Position numbers and translations under genes: made by a program. Positions 1 to 7,113 of a DNA stretch of 9,476 nucleotides are shown here, piece after piece. The number at the start of each line of letters is the position of its first letter. Within the stretch, counting starts at the first letter, position 1. Below the pieces are notes generated by a model. The model saw only the letters and a list, made by a program, of their open reading frames with translations. It was not told the origin of the DNA and did not search any database. This stretch comes from an uncultured Ruminococcus sp. (GTDB lineage Bacteria > Bacillota_A > Clostridia > Oscillospirales > Ruminococcaceae), in the NCBI GenBank assembly GCA_946629405.1, contig CAMOXW010000075.1, positions 1 through 9,476 on the forward strand, in the 5' to 3' direction.

Positions 1-128
1 AATTTGATGCAGAGCTCCGCCCCACTCTCAAGAAGGCAGGCTTCCTCACTCGTGACCCGGGAATGAAGGAGAGAAAGAAGTACGGCCTCAAAGCCGCTCG
101 TCGTGCTCCACAGTTCTCGAAGAGATAA
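1..128 (+). CDS. rpsI: 30S ribosomal protein S9, C-terminal end (5' partial)
   Basis: Only the last 41 codons are present, read in frame from base 3 to a TAA at 126-128. The protein is a component of the small ribosomal subunit. The visible end contains [20 protein letters not shown] followed by [17 protein letters not shown]. This is the highly conserved S9 tail: the basic extension ends in the SKR motif, which in known ribosomes reaches the P-site tRNA anticodon loop. The reading frame is intact and the terminal Arg is at the usual place. In Firmicutes rpsI normally follows rplM, which would lie just outside the left edge. A strong intrinsic terminator begins about 25 bases after the stop, so rpsI is the last gene of its transcript. 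Identification is secure despite the truncation by the window edge. Confidence 0.96.
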   Translation, partial: FDAELRPTLKKAGFLTRDPGMKERKKYGLKAARRAPQFSKR

Positions 129-150
129 TTTTATCCCTATTGGGAGTATT

Positions 151-190
151 CAAAAAATCGCCTCGCAGGGTTATCCTGCGAGGTTTTTGG
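151..190. terminator. Strong, probably bidirectional intrinsic terminator after rpsI
   Basis: A perfect 9-bp stem, CCTCGCAGG (161-169) and CCTGCGAGG (175-183), encloses a 5-base loop and is followed directly by TTTTT (184-188). This gives a classical rho-independent terminator for rpsI on the + strand. A run of six A lies at 152-157, three bases outside the left arm. On the minus strand the same hairpin is therefore followed by a T run and could also stop transcripts arriving from the rnr-lipoprotein unit. The + strand role is clear; the minus strand role is inferred from symmetry. Confidence 0.93.
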
Positions 191-341
191 TTTATATGAA
201 GCATCGTGAGGAATAATGAAAACCCGTGCTGAAAAGGTGTGGCTTCACGCTTAGAAAGAATTGATGATCAAACTCCTCGGGACTTCGCAAAAAAGCCCCG
301 GTGCGGTGTACTCCGTGGCATTTTGCTTATTTAATGGAACG
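191..341. other. Intergenic spacer between convergent rpsI and lipoprotein genes
   Basis: No convincing gene lies here. There is an imperfect hairpin at about 285-308 (CGGG-A-CTT pairing with AAG-C-CCCG, one mismatch), but it has no good T run on either strand and sits past the lipoprotein stop. A 12-codon ORF (216-254, +) is preceded by GAGG but is too short and isolated to call. The spacer holds little else that can be read from sequence alone. Confidence 0.6.
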
Positions 342-1172
342 TCAGTACGGCAGTCTGAATTTACCTGCACGCCATACGCCGTCGCTGCCGATGACAGCGG
401 AGAAGGTCTCGGTTTTTGTATATGGGGCAGTGCCGTCGAGGTCGGTGCCGTCGTAGTAATTCTCAACGGTGAAGAAGATCTCATCCTCTGTGCGGGACTG
501 GACAGCGGTTATCTTGGAGGCTGAGTAGAATATATCTCCGCCTCTTTTGGGAGCAAGTGCATAGACCTTGCCATCCTGCTCTATGAATTCATCCTCGAAG
601 CTGACGGGATATCTGTCGCTGAAAACCTTGAAATAGTCCGACTTTACGTCGTCGATGGTGGTTATTCCGGGATCGGTCACGAGCTTGTAGCTCCAGCCGA
701 ACTGGTTTGTTATGATGTTATCGGTGTCGAGGGTATAGGGGCAGTCAAAGCGGAAATTCCACTCCGTACTGCAAGCCGACTGGAAAAGCGCCTGAGCTGC
801 GGAGATGAGTACGCGGTCGTCCTGAACGGAATAGTCGCCCTCAAATTCAACTGCGCCGTTGCTGTCATAGGCGAAGGCACCTCCGCCGAGCGGGTCTATC
901 TCCCCGGGACCTTCTGCGGCTGTGGGAGATGATTCTGTAGGAGCTGCTGGTGCTTCGGTGGGGGCTGCGGCGGTTTCAGAGGCAACGGCTTCGGTCTCTG
1001 TTTCGGTCATATTTTCCTCAAGGGGGTCGGGCTGACCGGTGGTGTCCTCAGTGGTATCAAATGAAGCGGGTTTCAGCGTATTGCTGCCGGATGAGTCCTT
1101 GTCCTTTCCGCAGGCTGTGAGCAGTGCTCCGGCGGTAGTCAATGCAAGCAGGAATGCAGCGGTTTTTCTCAT
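342..1172 (-). CDS. Secreted lipoprotein with low-complexity linker; IseA-like C-terminal domain possible
   Basis: The 276-residue protein begins with a lipoprotein signal: MRK, a hydrophobic core, then the lipobox LTAC with the lipidated Cys at residue 21. It should be anchored to the outer face of the membrane. Residues about 25-95 form a linker rich in Thr, Glu, Ala and Pro with TEAPAAPTE-like repeats, the usual wall-spanning tether. Residues about 100-276 are a globular domain with no recognised catalytic motif, ending in GSDGVWRAGKFRLPY. The stretch DYFKVFSDRY followed by DGKVYALAPKRGGDIFYSAS recalls IseA-type inhibitors of cell-wall DL-endopeptidases, but this is only a resemblance by eye. 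The start has a good site (AGGAG, 9 bases before ATG). The gene begins 12 bases after the rnr stop and its ribosome binding site abuts that stop, so the two are surely co-transcribed. No function is established. Confidence 0.9.
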   Translation of the reverse strand: MRKTAAFLLALTTAGALLTACGKDKDSSGSNTLKPASFDTTEDTTGQPDPLEENMTETETEAVASETAAAPTEAPAAPTESSPTAAEGPGEIDPLGGGAFAYDSNGAVEFEGDYSVQDDRVLISAAQALFQSACSTEWNFRFDCPYTLDTDNIITNQFGWSYKLVTDPGITTIDDVKSDYFKVFSDRYPVSFEDEFIEQDGKVYALAPKRGGDIFYSASKITAVQSRTEDEIFFTVENYYDGTDLDGTAPYTKTETFSAVIGSDGVWRAGKFRLPY

Positions 1173-1184
1173 AATAATATCTCC

Positions 1185-3338
1185 TTATTCATCATCATTA
1201 TCAAGTACAAAGTCGATAAGTCCGTCGCTGACGTTGACGGCGGAGCATATCACGCGGACCTCTGCGCCGAGGACGTATGAAACGCCGCTGAATCTTTCTG
1301 TCAGCGCAACAGGCTCACTGTAGTCGTACTCGCCCTCTGGGAGCGTTCTGATGTGGACAAGTCCCTCTATGGTATTCGGAAGCTCGGCATAGAAGCCGAA
1401 TTCGGTAACTCCGGAAATTCTTGCGGTGAAGCTCTCTCCGATGTGCTGCTTCATGAGCTCAGCCTTGTAGCAGTCCTCACATTCGCGCTCGATAGCCTGT
1501 GCTCTCAGCTCGGCAGCAGAAGAACGCTCTGCGGAATTTGCGGCAAAGCCTCCGTATCTCTTGCACAGCCACTCATTGCCGTAGCCTGCGAGGATGTCGG
1601 TGATTATCCTGTGTATCGCAAGGTCGGGGTAGCGGCGGATAGGGGAGGTGAAGTGAGCGTAATCCCTGAGGACGAGCCCGAAGTGTCCGAGCGGCTCAGT
1701 GGAGTATTTAGCCTTTGCCATTGAGCGCAGGATGAGCATATTCACAGCCTCATACTTGTCGGAGCCTCTTGCGCTTTCGAGTATCTCAGCGGCGTGAACG
1801 GGCTTGAATTCGGTGAAGTGCGGACACTCCAGCCCGAATTTCGGGAGTATCTCATGGAGTGCCTCGACCTTTGCCTCCGGGGGAGCTTCGTGAATCCTGT
1901 AGACGAACGGCACGTTCTTTTCGCGGGCGAGTTTCGCCGCCGCTTCGTTTGCGGTGAGCATGAATTCCTCAATTATCCGCTCTGCCTTCCCGCGCTCGCG
2001 CGCACAGGCTCCGCAGCACACGCCGTTTTCGTCTATGATAAGCCTTGTTTCGGTGGTGTCTATCTCCGGAGAATGTCTTCGCCGGCGTTTTGCGATAAGC
2101 TTGTCCGCAAGCTCGTCCATAAGCGGGAGCTCATCAAGGACATCGCGGTATTTTTCGCGGAAGTTCTCACCGCCGCTCAGCAGGGAGTTTATCTCGGTAT
2201 ACACGCCCTTCACCCGGGAGCGTATCACGCTTTTGCAGAAGCGGTAGGACTGCATTTCACCCTCGCTGTCAAGCTCAATGAACGCCGAGAGGGTCAGCCG
2301 GTTTTCACCTGGATTGAGCGAGCATATGCCGTTCGAGACAGCTTCCGGCAGCATGGGTATCACCTTATCGGCGTAGTAGATGCTTGTACCGCGGAGCATA
2401 GCTTCCTTGTCGAGAGCACTGTTGCCCTTGACGTAGTGTGAAACATCGGCGATATGAACGCCGAGCAGGTAGCCGCTGCCCTTTCGCTCGACTGATACAG
2501 CGTCGTCGAGGTCCTTTGACTCAGCGCTGTCTATGGTAAAGATATTCAACCCGGTGAGGTCCTCGCGGTTGTTGAAGCAGAACTCCTGAACGCCGCCCTC
2601 GGCTATTTTTCGGGCTTCCCTGAGAGCCTCGTCCGGGAAGTCCACCGGAGCGCCGTGAGAAGCTATCACGGCCTTGCAGCAGGCTTTTGCGCTGTCCGAG
2701 CTGCCGAAAGTGGAGGTTATCCTGACCTTGTGCTCAGCATGGCGCTTGCCGCGGAAGACTATCTCCGCAAGCACTTTATCTCCGTCCGCAAAGTCGGCGT
2801 TTTCGCCGGGGACTATAATCATATGATTTTTTGCAGCCGTGTCGGGGACAAGGTACGGCTCGCCGTCAACAGTCTCTATCCTGCCGGTGAGGGTCTGACT
2901 GCCGAAGCCGATTATATCTGTGACCTCGCCCTCTGGCTCGCCGCTGCGGGATTCTATAGCCGAGATGAGGACCCTGTCGCCGGGCATTGCGCCCAGCATA
3001 CACTTTCCGGGAATGAAGTATTCGATGCCGCTGTCAGTCTCGGCGAAGCCGAAGGTGCGGCTGAGCCTTGTTACCGTGCCGGGGAATATATCCAGCCGGG
3101 AGCAAAGTCCGACCTTCATGCCCTTCTTCATTGTTATCCTGCCCTCGGTGCGAAGCTCGTCGAACGCCATTACGAAGTCATCCCTGCCGTATTTTTTGGT
3201 CTTGCATTTGGATTCGAGCTGACTGAGCTGCATAGTTTTTTTGTCGAACGCACTGAGGAATGCAATTATTTTCTTTTTGTAATTTTCAACCGGGCTGCTT
3301 TTTTTGGCAGCAGCCTTTTTGCGTGATCTGTCTGACAT
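1185..3338 (-). CDS. rnr: Ribonuclease R (3'-5' exoribonuclease, RNB family)
   Basis: The 717-residue enzyme degrades structured RNA from the 3' end in the cytoplasm, with roles in mRNA and rRNA quality control. Domains in order: Lys-rich N-terminus; winged-helix region about 20-80; two cold-shock/OB domains about 85-210 (GTVTRLSRTFGFAETDSG is typical of the first); RNB catalytic domain about 255-580; S1 domain about 632-712 (ISGVTEFGFYAELPNTIEGL). The metal-binding aspartates are seen in IDSAESKDLDD as D270, D276, D278 and D279. HIADVSHYV, TSIYYADKVIPMLPE, EEFMLTANE and HFTSPIRRYPDLAIHR are all family signatures. It is shorter than the E. coli (813) and B. subtilis (779) proteins, largely because it stops after S1 in DNDDE with no long basic tail. 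The start is the ATG after AAAGG, 8 bases away. It lies downstream of secG, the usual Firmicutes order, but smpB does not follow. Confidence 0.97.
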   Translation of the reverse strand: MSDRSRKKAAAKKSSPVENYKKKIIAFLSAFDKKTMQLSQLESKCKTKKYGRDDFVMAFDELRTEGRITMKKGMKVGLCSRLDIFPGTVTRLSRTFGFAETDSGIEYFIPGKCMLGAMPGDRVLISAIESRSGEPEGEVTDIIGFGSQTLTGRIETVDGEPYLVPDTAAKNHMIIVPGENADFADGDKVLAEIVFRGKRHAEHKVRITSTFGSSDSAKACCKAVIASHGAPVDFPDEALREARKIAEGGVQEFCFNNREDLTGLNIFTIDSAESKDLDDAVSVERKGSGYLLGVHIADVSHYVKGNSALDKEAMLRGTSIYYADKVIPMLPEAVSNGICSLNPGENRLTLSAFIELDSEGEMQSYRFCKSVIRSRVKGVYTEINSLLSGGENFREKYRDVLDELPLMDELADKLIAKRRRRHSPEIDTTETRLIIDENGVCCGACARERGKAERIIEEFMLTANEAAAKLAREKNVPFVYRIHEAPPEAKVEALHEILPKFGLECPHFTEFKPVHAAEILESARGSDKYEAVNMLILRSMAKAKYSTEPLGHFGLVLRDYAHFTSPIRRYPDLAIHRIITDILAGYGNEWLCKRYGGFAANSAERSSAAELRAQAIERECEDCYKAELMKQHIGESFTARISGVTEFGFYAELPNTIEGLVHIRTLPEGEYDYSEPVALTERFSGVSYVLGAEVRVICSAVNVSDGLIDFVLDNDDE

Positions 3339-3371
3339 CTGCGCCGCCTTTCAAGAGGTTTACTGTATAAG

Positions 3372-3403
3372 AAATAAAGCCCCATGACGTATGTCACAGG
3401 GCT
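3372..3403 (-). terminator. Intrinsic terminator or attenuator between secG and rnr
   Basis: On the minus strand AGCCCTGTGAC pairs with GTCATGGGGCT across an ATAC loop (3378-3403), giving an 11-bp stem with two central G-T wobbles. It is followed by TTTATTTCTT. It starts 6 bases after the secG stop and lies about 40 bases before the rnr start. The T run is interrupted, so termination is probably partial. No promoter is visible between this hairpin and rnr, so it likely sets the secG to rnr ratio rather than ending the operon. Confidence 0.82.
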
Positions 3404-3409
3404 GTTGGA

Positions 3410-3667
3410 TCACTTGTTGATGACCGGTATAAGGTTGATCGCGAGAACGACCAGGAACATTATTATTCCGAGAGTCCTTGTGAGCTTGTTGAGGATAGCT
3501 TCCTTGGTTCTTCCCTCATTCTTGCCGTAGAATGAATCAGAGCTTGCACCTGTGAGGGCGGCTGACATACTGTCCTGAGACTTCTGATCCTGCGAGAGGC
3601 AGAGAACGATGATAAGAGCGCAAACGATAAGGAGAACAATTCCTCCGACTATTTCAAGGGTTTCCAT
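3410..3667 (-). CDS. secG: Preprotein translocase subunit SecG
   Basis: The 85-residue protein is the small accessory subunit of the SecYEG channel in the cytoplasmic membrane and helps SecA-driven export. Two membrane segments are seen, about residues 5-25 (EIVGGIVLLIVCALIIVLCL) and 66-83 (LGIIMFLVVLAINLIPVI), joined by a polar loop. The loop carries the family pattern: QDQKSQDSMSAALTG, then SDSFYGKNEGRTKEAILNKLT, matching the usual Q-K-G-x-G-L...FG...ILN-K-T layout. However, Ser, Asp and Ala replace several of the loop glycines common in other SecG proteins. Length is normal. GGAGG lies 9 bases before the ATG, and a strong promoter lies just upstream. The position ahead of rnr supports the call, since secG-rnr is a common Firmicutes gene pair. 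Confidence 0.93.
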   Translation of the reverse strand: METLEIVGGIVLLIVCALIIVLCLSQDQKSQDSMSAALTGASSDSFYGKNEGRTKEAILNKLTRTLGIIMFLVVLAINLIPVINK

Positions 3668-3705
3668 ATTTTATTACCTCCGGATATATTTCTATTAGCT
3701 ATAGT

Positions 3706-3734
3706 ATTATACCATATTTTTCAGCGATTTGCAA
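3706..3734 (-). promoter_or_regulatory. Sigma-A promoter of secG (and probably rnr-lipoprotein)
   Basis: On the minus strand TTGCAA (3729-3734) is separated by exactly 17 bp from a perfect TATAAT (3706-3711). The predicted start of transcription is near 3699, giving a leader of about 30 bases before the secG ATG with its GGAGG site. The -10 is ideal and the -35 matches the consensus at four of six positions. Confidence 0.85.
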
Positions 3735-3790
3735 TAGCATTCCCGAAGAAAAGCAAGAAAATTTCCCTATCATAATTGTAGAAATCATAC

Positions 3791-3825
3791 AAAAAGCCAT
3801 AGAGAAGGCAATGCTTCCCTATGGC
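3791..3825 (-). terminator. Strong intrinsic terminator of the Wzz-like gene
   Basis: On the minus strand GCCATAGGGAAG pairs with CTTCTCTATGGC across a 6-base CATTGC loop (3796-3825). This is a 12-bp stem with a single G-T wobble, followed immediately by TTTTT (3791-3795). It begins 7 bases after the stop codon of the upstream gene and ends about 57 bases before the secG -35. It therefore separates the two transcripts cleanly. Confidence 0.94.
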
Positions 3826-3832
3826 CCAGAGA

Positions 3833-5443
3833 TTACTTTTTCTTGCTGCTGTTCTTGGGGGAGGACTGCTTTTTTTCAGGTTCAGCGCCGAGAGCTTCTG
3901 CAACATCTTCGATCATCTCGTCGAGCTCCTCGTCGTCATCAGCTTCTTCGTCCTCCTCGTTGTCGCTGCCGCCGGAGACTGTGGCGGATGCGAGCTTTTC
4001 CCTGCCCTTGTTCTCATCTACGATAGCAGTTACAAATGCAATACCAAAGTAAATGAAGAATATGAGAGCTTCAAGAAGGATCACTGACTTGACAGAATTT
4101 TTTACGATAGCCGAGAGGCTTACGTCGTTTGTGTTTACAGCGGGAACGAGGATGCTGTAGGCGTTTGCGAATTCAACATTCTTGAAGTATTCATCCGCGG
4201 TGTCCTTTGTGGTCTCAACGAGGTCATTGACTTTGGCGTTGATGCCTGCGAGCATCTTGTCAAGCTCCTCGATCTGTGCCGGAGTGCTTGAAGAAGCCTT
4301 TTCAAGAGCTGTCTTGCGGGTGGTATACTCATTGATCTTCTGCTTTGTAGCAGCGATATTCTTGGCGAGGTTTACCTCCTGATCGACAAGCTTGTCGTAC
4401 TCCTCGGATGTCTTGGATATCTCGGTATTAGAGCCATCAGCGCTCTGCATAACGAGGAGGGTATCCTTCTGGTATGCGCCCTTTGCAGCCTGTACAGCCT
4501 TGTAGCTTTCCTCATTCTGATGCTGAGTACGGGTGAGGTCCTCGATCAAGAACTGATAGTAGTCTATAGCTGCCTGCTTATCCTTTGTGATATTGTTTAC
4601 GGTAACGAGGGAGTCAGCCTTGTCAAGGTCGAGAGTCCTTACTGCGTTTACCGATTCATAGAGGTCCTCGAAGGTGTAGCCTGTGGAGGAACGGAAACGT
4701 GTGAGATCCTCGCTTGAAAGGTCTCTAAGGTAGGTGGCAAGTGTGCTGAGGGTCGATCTGAAGAGGTCGATTGCCTCGGGATAATCGTAGCTCTGGTAGT
4801 CTATCATTGTTACCGCGGCACCGAGCGACTGGTTATAGCCGTACTGACGGTAGAAGTAATCGCGGTACTTTTCAAGGGTCATATTGAGCACCTGAACGGC
4901 GTCACTCTTGGAAAGGCCTGTGCTTGCATAGTTGAAAGTCACTTTATAGTGGGTAGGGTAGTAGGAAGTATCAAGAACAGCCTGTGCAGCAGCAATACTG
5001 CCGTTTGTAGACTGGTTCATGATGGTTCTGTAAGCGGTGATCCTGTCAATGGCATCGCTTGGGATAACTCCGGCAATGGAGAGGTTCTGCCTTACGCTCT
5101 CGACCTTTGCAACATCCATGTCGAGTTCTGAAATAGCGCTTGAAATGACCTCAGGGTTTTTGAGAGTGTTGACATCGAAGGTCTTGCCGTTGGGGTCGAG
5201 GCCCTTTTCGATACCGCTGTAGTTGAAGCTTACAAGTGCGGTGAGCGGGGGCTTGCTTTTTACAACGCTGTATGTCTTGACGCTTAAAGTAATAACGCCC
5301 AGCATTGCGGCGATTATGATCCATGGGAGGAAGTATTTTTTCAGCTTTCTGAATATGGATGAGAGCGATATTACAACTTCATCCTTATTGTCCTCCTGAT
5401 TTTTTATCGTAACATTAAGGTTGCGTTCGGTGCTTTTTGACAT
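3833..5443 (-). CDS. Wzz/polysaccharide co-polymerase-like membrane protein
   Basis: The 536-residue protein has the two-helix layout of Wzz chain-length regulators: a cytoplasmic N-terminus of about 37 residues, membrane segment 1 at about 38-58 (YFLPWIIIAAMLGVITLSV), a large external region of about 390 residues, and membrane segment 2 at about 453-475. Heptad-like helical stretches around 290-325 and 340-425 suggest coiled coils, as in known co-polymerases. The cytoplasmic tail is unusual: after DENKGREKL it becomes highly acidic (about 493-525, EEDEEADDDEELDEM) and ends in a Lys/Ser-rich stretch (SSPKNSSKKK). There is no Walker motif, so it is not a fused tyrosine kinase. GGAGG lies 12 bases before the ATG, slightly far. 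It has its own promoter and terminator and no glycosyltransferase, flippase or kinase beside it. The role in surface polysaccharide is inferred from architecture only. Confidence 0.82.
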   Translation of the reverse strand: MSKSTERNLNVTIKNQEDNKDEVVISLSSIFRKLKKYFLPWIIIAAMLGVITLSVKTYSVVKSKPPLTALVSFNYSGIEKGLDPNGKTFDVNTLKNPEVISSAISELDMDVAKVESVRQNLSIAGVIPSDAIDRITAYRTIMNQSTNGSIAAAQAVLDTSYYPTHYKVTFNYASTGLSKSDAVQVLNMTLEKYRDYFYRQYGYNQSLGAAVTMIDYQSYDYPEAIDLFRSTLSTLATYLRDLSSEDLTRFRSSTGYTFEDLYESVNAVRTLDLDKADSLVTVNNITKDKQAAIDYYQFLIEDLTRTQHQNEESYKAVQAAKGAYQKDTLLVMQSADGSNTEISKTSEEYDKLVDQEVNLAKNIAATKQKINEYTTRKTALEKASSSTPAQIEELDKMLAGINAKVNDLVETTKDTADEYFKNVEFANAYSILVPAVNTNDVSLSAIVKNSVKSVILLEALIFFIYFGIAFVTAIVDENKGREKLASATVSGGSDNEEDEEADDDEELDEMIEDVAEALGAEPEKKQSSPKNSSKKK

Positions 5444-5502
5444 ACTTTTCTGTTACCTCCTGTTATTTACATATTTAAACATATAGGCTCTGCCAATTAA
5501 AC

Positions 5503-5531
5503 ATTATAGCACTTTGCCGGACTTCCGTCAA
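5503..5531 (-). promoter_or_regulatory. Sigma-A promoter of the Wzz-like gene
   Basis: On the minus strand TTGACG (5526-5531), a 17-bp spacer and a perfect TATAAT (5503-5508) form a near-consensus promoter. Transcription should start near 5496, giving a leader of about 53 bases before the ATG at 5443. No hairpin of note is seen in the leader. Confidence 0.88.
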
Positions 5532-5541
5532 CATTTTTTTG

Positions 5542-5571
5542 AGAAAAGGCGCTATTTTCCTGCTTTTAGCC
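5542..5571 (-). terminator. Weak possible terminator after the GH43 gene
   Basis: On the minus strand GGCTA (5567-5571) can pair with TAGCGCC (5548-5554) through one bulged G, with a 12-base loop and then TTTTCT. The stem is only about 5 bp and would be weak. It is the only terminator-like element between the GH43 stop and the promoter of the next gene, so some GH43 transcripts may run into the Wzz-like gene. Confidence 0.3.
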
Positions 5572-5599
5572 AAATAACCGCCGCTGTATGCGCTCCGGA

Positions 5600-7087
5600 T
5601 TAAACATTATGACAATTGAAGCACAGCTCCTTCAGCTCAGCCGTGCTGCTGCCGGAATACCTGAGATATATGGGGTAAACTCCGTCCGGGAGGCTTGCCT
5701 CAGCAGTAACTCTGCTCCAGCAGTCCGGGGAATCGAAGCTGACAGTACATATGGGCTCGCCGGTCAGGCTGGTGCTTACCGCGAAGTTCCCGCTTCCCCT
5801 GACAGTAAGAGTGATGCTTCCAAGTCCTTCAAAGCGGAAATACTTGTAGCCGATGAGCGTATTATCGCTTATTTCGCCGATAAAGCGTTCTGTGACAGTG
5901 CCAGCTGACCTGTGGGTGACATTCGGGAAGCTGTCTGAATATATACTGTTCGAGCCGTGCGGCATATGTCCGTTTGTGATGTTGCAGGCTATCACGGCAG
6001 GGTAAGTTCCTTCACCGCGGAGAGGAGCACCGTTCAGTCCGCAGGAGGTCATCTCAGCCTGCTTTATGGTACCGTCCGGGGCTATATCTATACGTTCCGC
6101 GCACGCCTGACGGCTGTAGTCGGACTTGTGGGTGAGACGGTGGTAAAAGACGTACCACTGACCGCTTATCTCAATTATGCTGCCGTGTGTGGTGCCGGTC
6201 ATGTTCATCCTTGTCTCGCTGGTGACGCCGTTCACGCCTATATCACCGTTGGAAACTATCGTTCCCCCGAACTCGAAACCTCGGTCGGGGAAGTCGCTCA
6301 CCGCATAGCACAGTTCATGGTTCTGCTGGGAGGAATAGATGAAGTAATACTTTCCGCCGACCTTACGCATTGAGCTTGCCTCGAAGAATTCATGTCCGCC
6401 GAAGTCAGCCTCATAGGGGATGATGTGGTGCGGCTCGCCCTTTACGGTGAGCATATCGTCCTCCAGCTCGGCGACCGCGGGACCGTTGACGTTATCGGGA
6501 GTGGAGAGTATCTCCTCCCTTGACTTGTTATAGCGATGCATTACGTCAGTCAGTTTCTTCTCGTCAGATGCAAGGATATCGTTTGCTTCGCCCTGATACT
6601 GGGTGCCGTAGTAGAGGAGCATCCTGCCGCTGTCATTGAATATGCATGGGTCAAAGCAGACGTACTTCTTCATCGGTGTGCCGTCCTTATAGCGAACATA
6701 GCCGAGGTATTCGTACTTCCCGGCAGGCTCGTCGCAGACCGCAGCGCTTATGGGGCCGTAATAGCCGCCAAAGCCGAATTTTCCTGACATACAATAGTAG
6801 AGGTAGAACCTTCCGTCCTTGCCCTGAACAACATCCGGTGCGTACATATACGGGCGCTCGGCAAAGTCCGGGTCCTGTTCAGCCCTGTAGATAACCCCCT
6901 CGCAGCGCCAGTCGGAGAGATCGCTCAGCGGTGCGGAATAGACGGTATAATCGCCCATGCAGAATGTCCACCCGCCCTCGAGATCGTGTGAGCCGTAGAG
7001 GGAGACCCTGTCTCCGAAAATATGAGGTTCGCCGTCCGGGATACAGACATCCGGCGGCAGAAAAGGATTAAAAGCCTGTTTTTTCAT
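5600..7087 (-). CDS. Cytoplasmic glycoside hydrolase family 43 enzyme with C-terminal CBM6-like domain
   Basis: The 495-residue protein is a GH43 five-bladed propeller enzyme; the family cleaves xylo- and arabino-oligosaccharides. Numbering from the chosen start, the three catalytic acids can be placed: base D18 in CIPDGEPHIFGDRVSLYGSHD, pKa-modulating D146 in CFDPCIFND, and general acid E236 in HEFFEASSMRKVGGKYYFIYS. The central His is in TGTTHGSIIEISGQWYVFYHR (about H302). The propeller covers about 5-345. Residues about 380-495 look like a beta-sandwich of the CBM6 type often appended to GH43. No signal peptide is seen, so it should act on imported oligosaccharides. I chose ATG 7087 (GGGA 8 bases before) over an in-frame GTG at 7099, four codons upstream, which overlaps that site. 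It follows glmM by 26 bases with no promoter between, so the two are likely co-transcribed. Exact substrate cannot be read from sequence. Confidence 0.92.
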   Translation of the reverse strand: MKKQAFNPFLPPDVCIPDGEPHIFGDRVSLYGSHDLEGGWTFCMGDYTVYSAPLSDLSDWRCEGVIYRAEQDPDFAERPYMYAPDVVQGKDGRFYLYYCMSGKFGFGGYYGPISAAVCDEPAGKYEYLGYVRYKDGTPMKKYVCFDPCIFNDSGRMLLYYGTQYQGEANDILASDEKKLTDVMHRYNKSREEILSTPDNVNGPAVAELEDDMLTVKGEPHHIIPYEADFGGHEFFEASSMRKVGGKYYFIYSSQQNHELCYAVSDFPDRGFEFGGTIVSNGDIGVNGVTSETRMNMTGTTHGSIIEISGQWYVFYHRLTHKSDYSRQACAERIDIAPDGTIKQAEMTSCGLNGAPLRGEGTYPAVIACNITNGHMPHGSNSIYSDSFPNVTHRSAGTVTERFIGEISDNTLIGYKYFRFEGLGSITLTVRGSGNFAVSTSLTGEPICTVSFDSPDCWSRVTAEASLPDGVYPIYLRYSGSSTAELKELCFNCHNV

Positions 7088-7113
7088 AATAATTCCCACT
7101 TATTTCATGGATT

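Noticed and set aside
216..254. 12-codon ORF with a GAGG just upstream, between rpsI and the lipoprotein gene
   Set aside because: It is very short, lies after a strong terminator, has no visible promoter and encodes nothing recognisable.
1794..2441. Long + strand open frame of 215 codons opposite rnr
   Set aside because: It is the antisense shadow of the conserved RNB domain, with no binding site, promoter or recognisable motif.
3293..3320. Terminator-like sequence on the + strand (GGCTGC, loop, GCAGCC, TTTTT) inside the start of rnr
   Set aside because: It is explained by alternating Ala and Lys codons in the RNase R N-terminus, and no + strand transcript is expected there.
5496..5610. 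12-base direct repeat ATTAAACATTAT at 5496-5507 and 5599-5610
   Set aside because: One copy overlaps the -10 of the Wzz-like gene and the other the GH43 stop. Both are AT-rich, the second has no matching -35, and chance is the simplest explanation.
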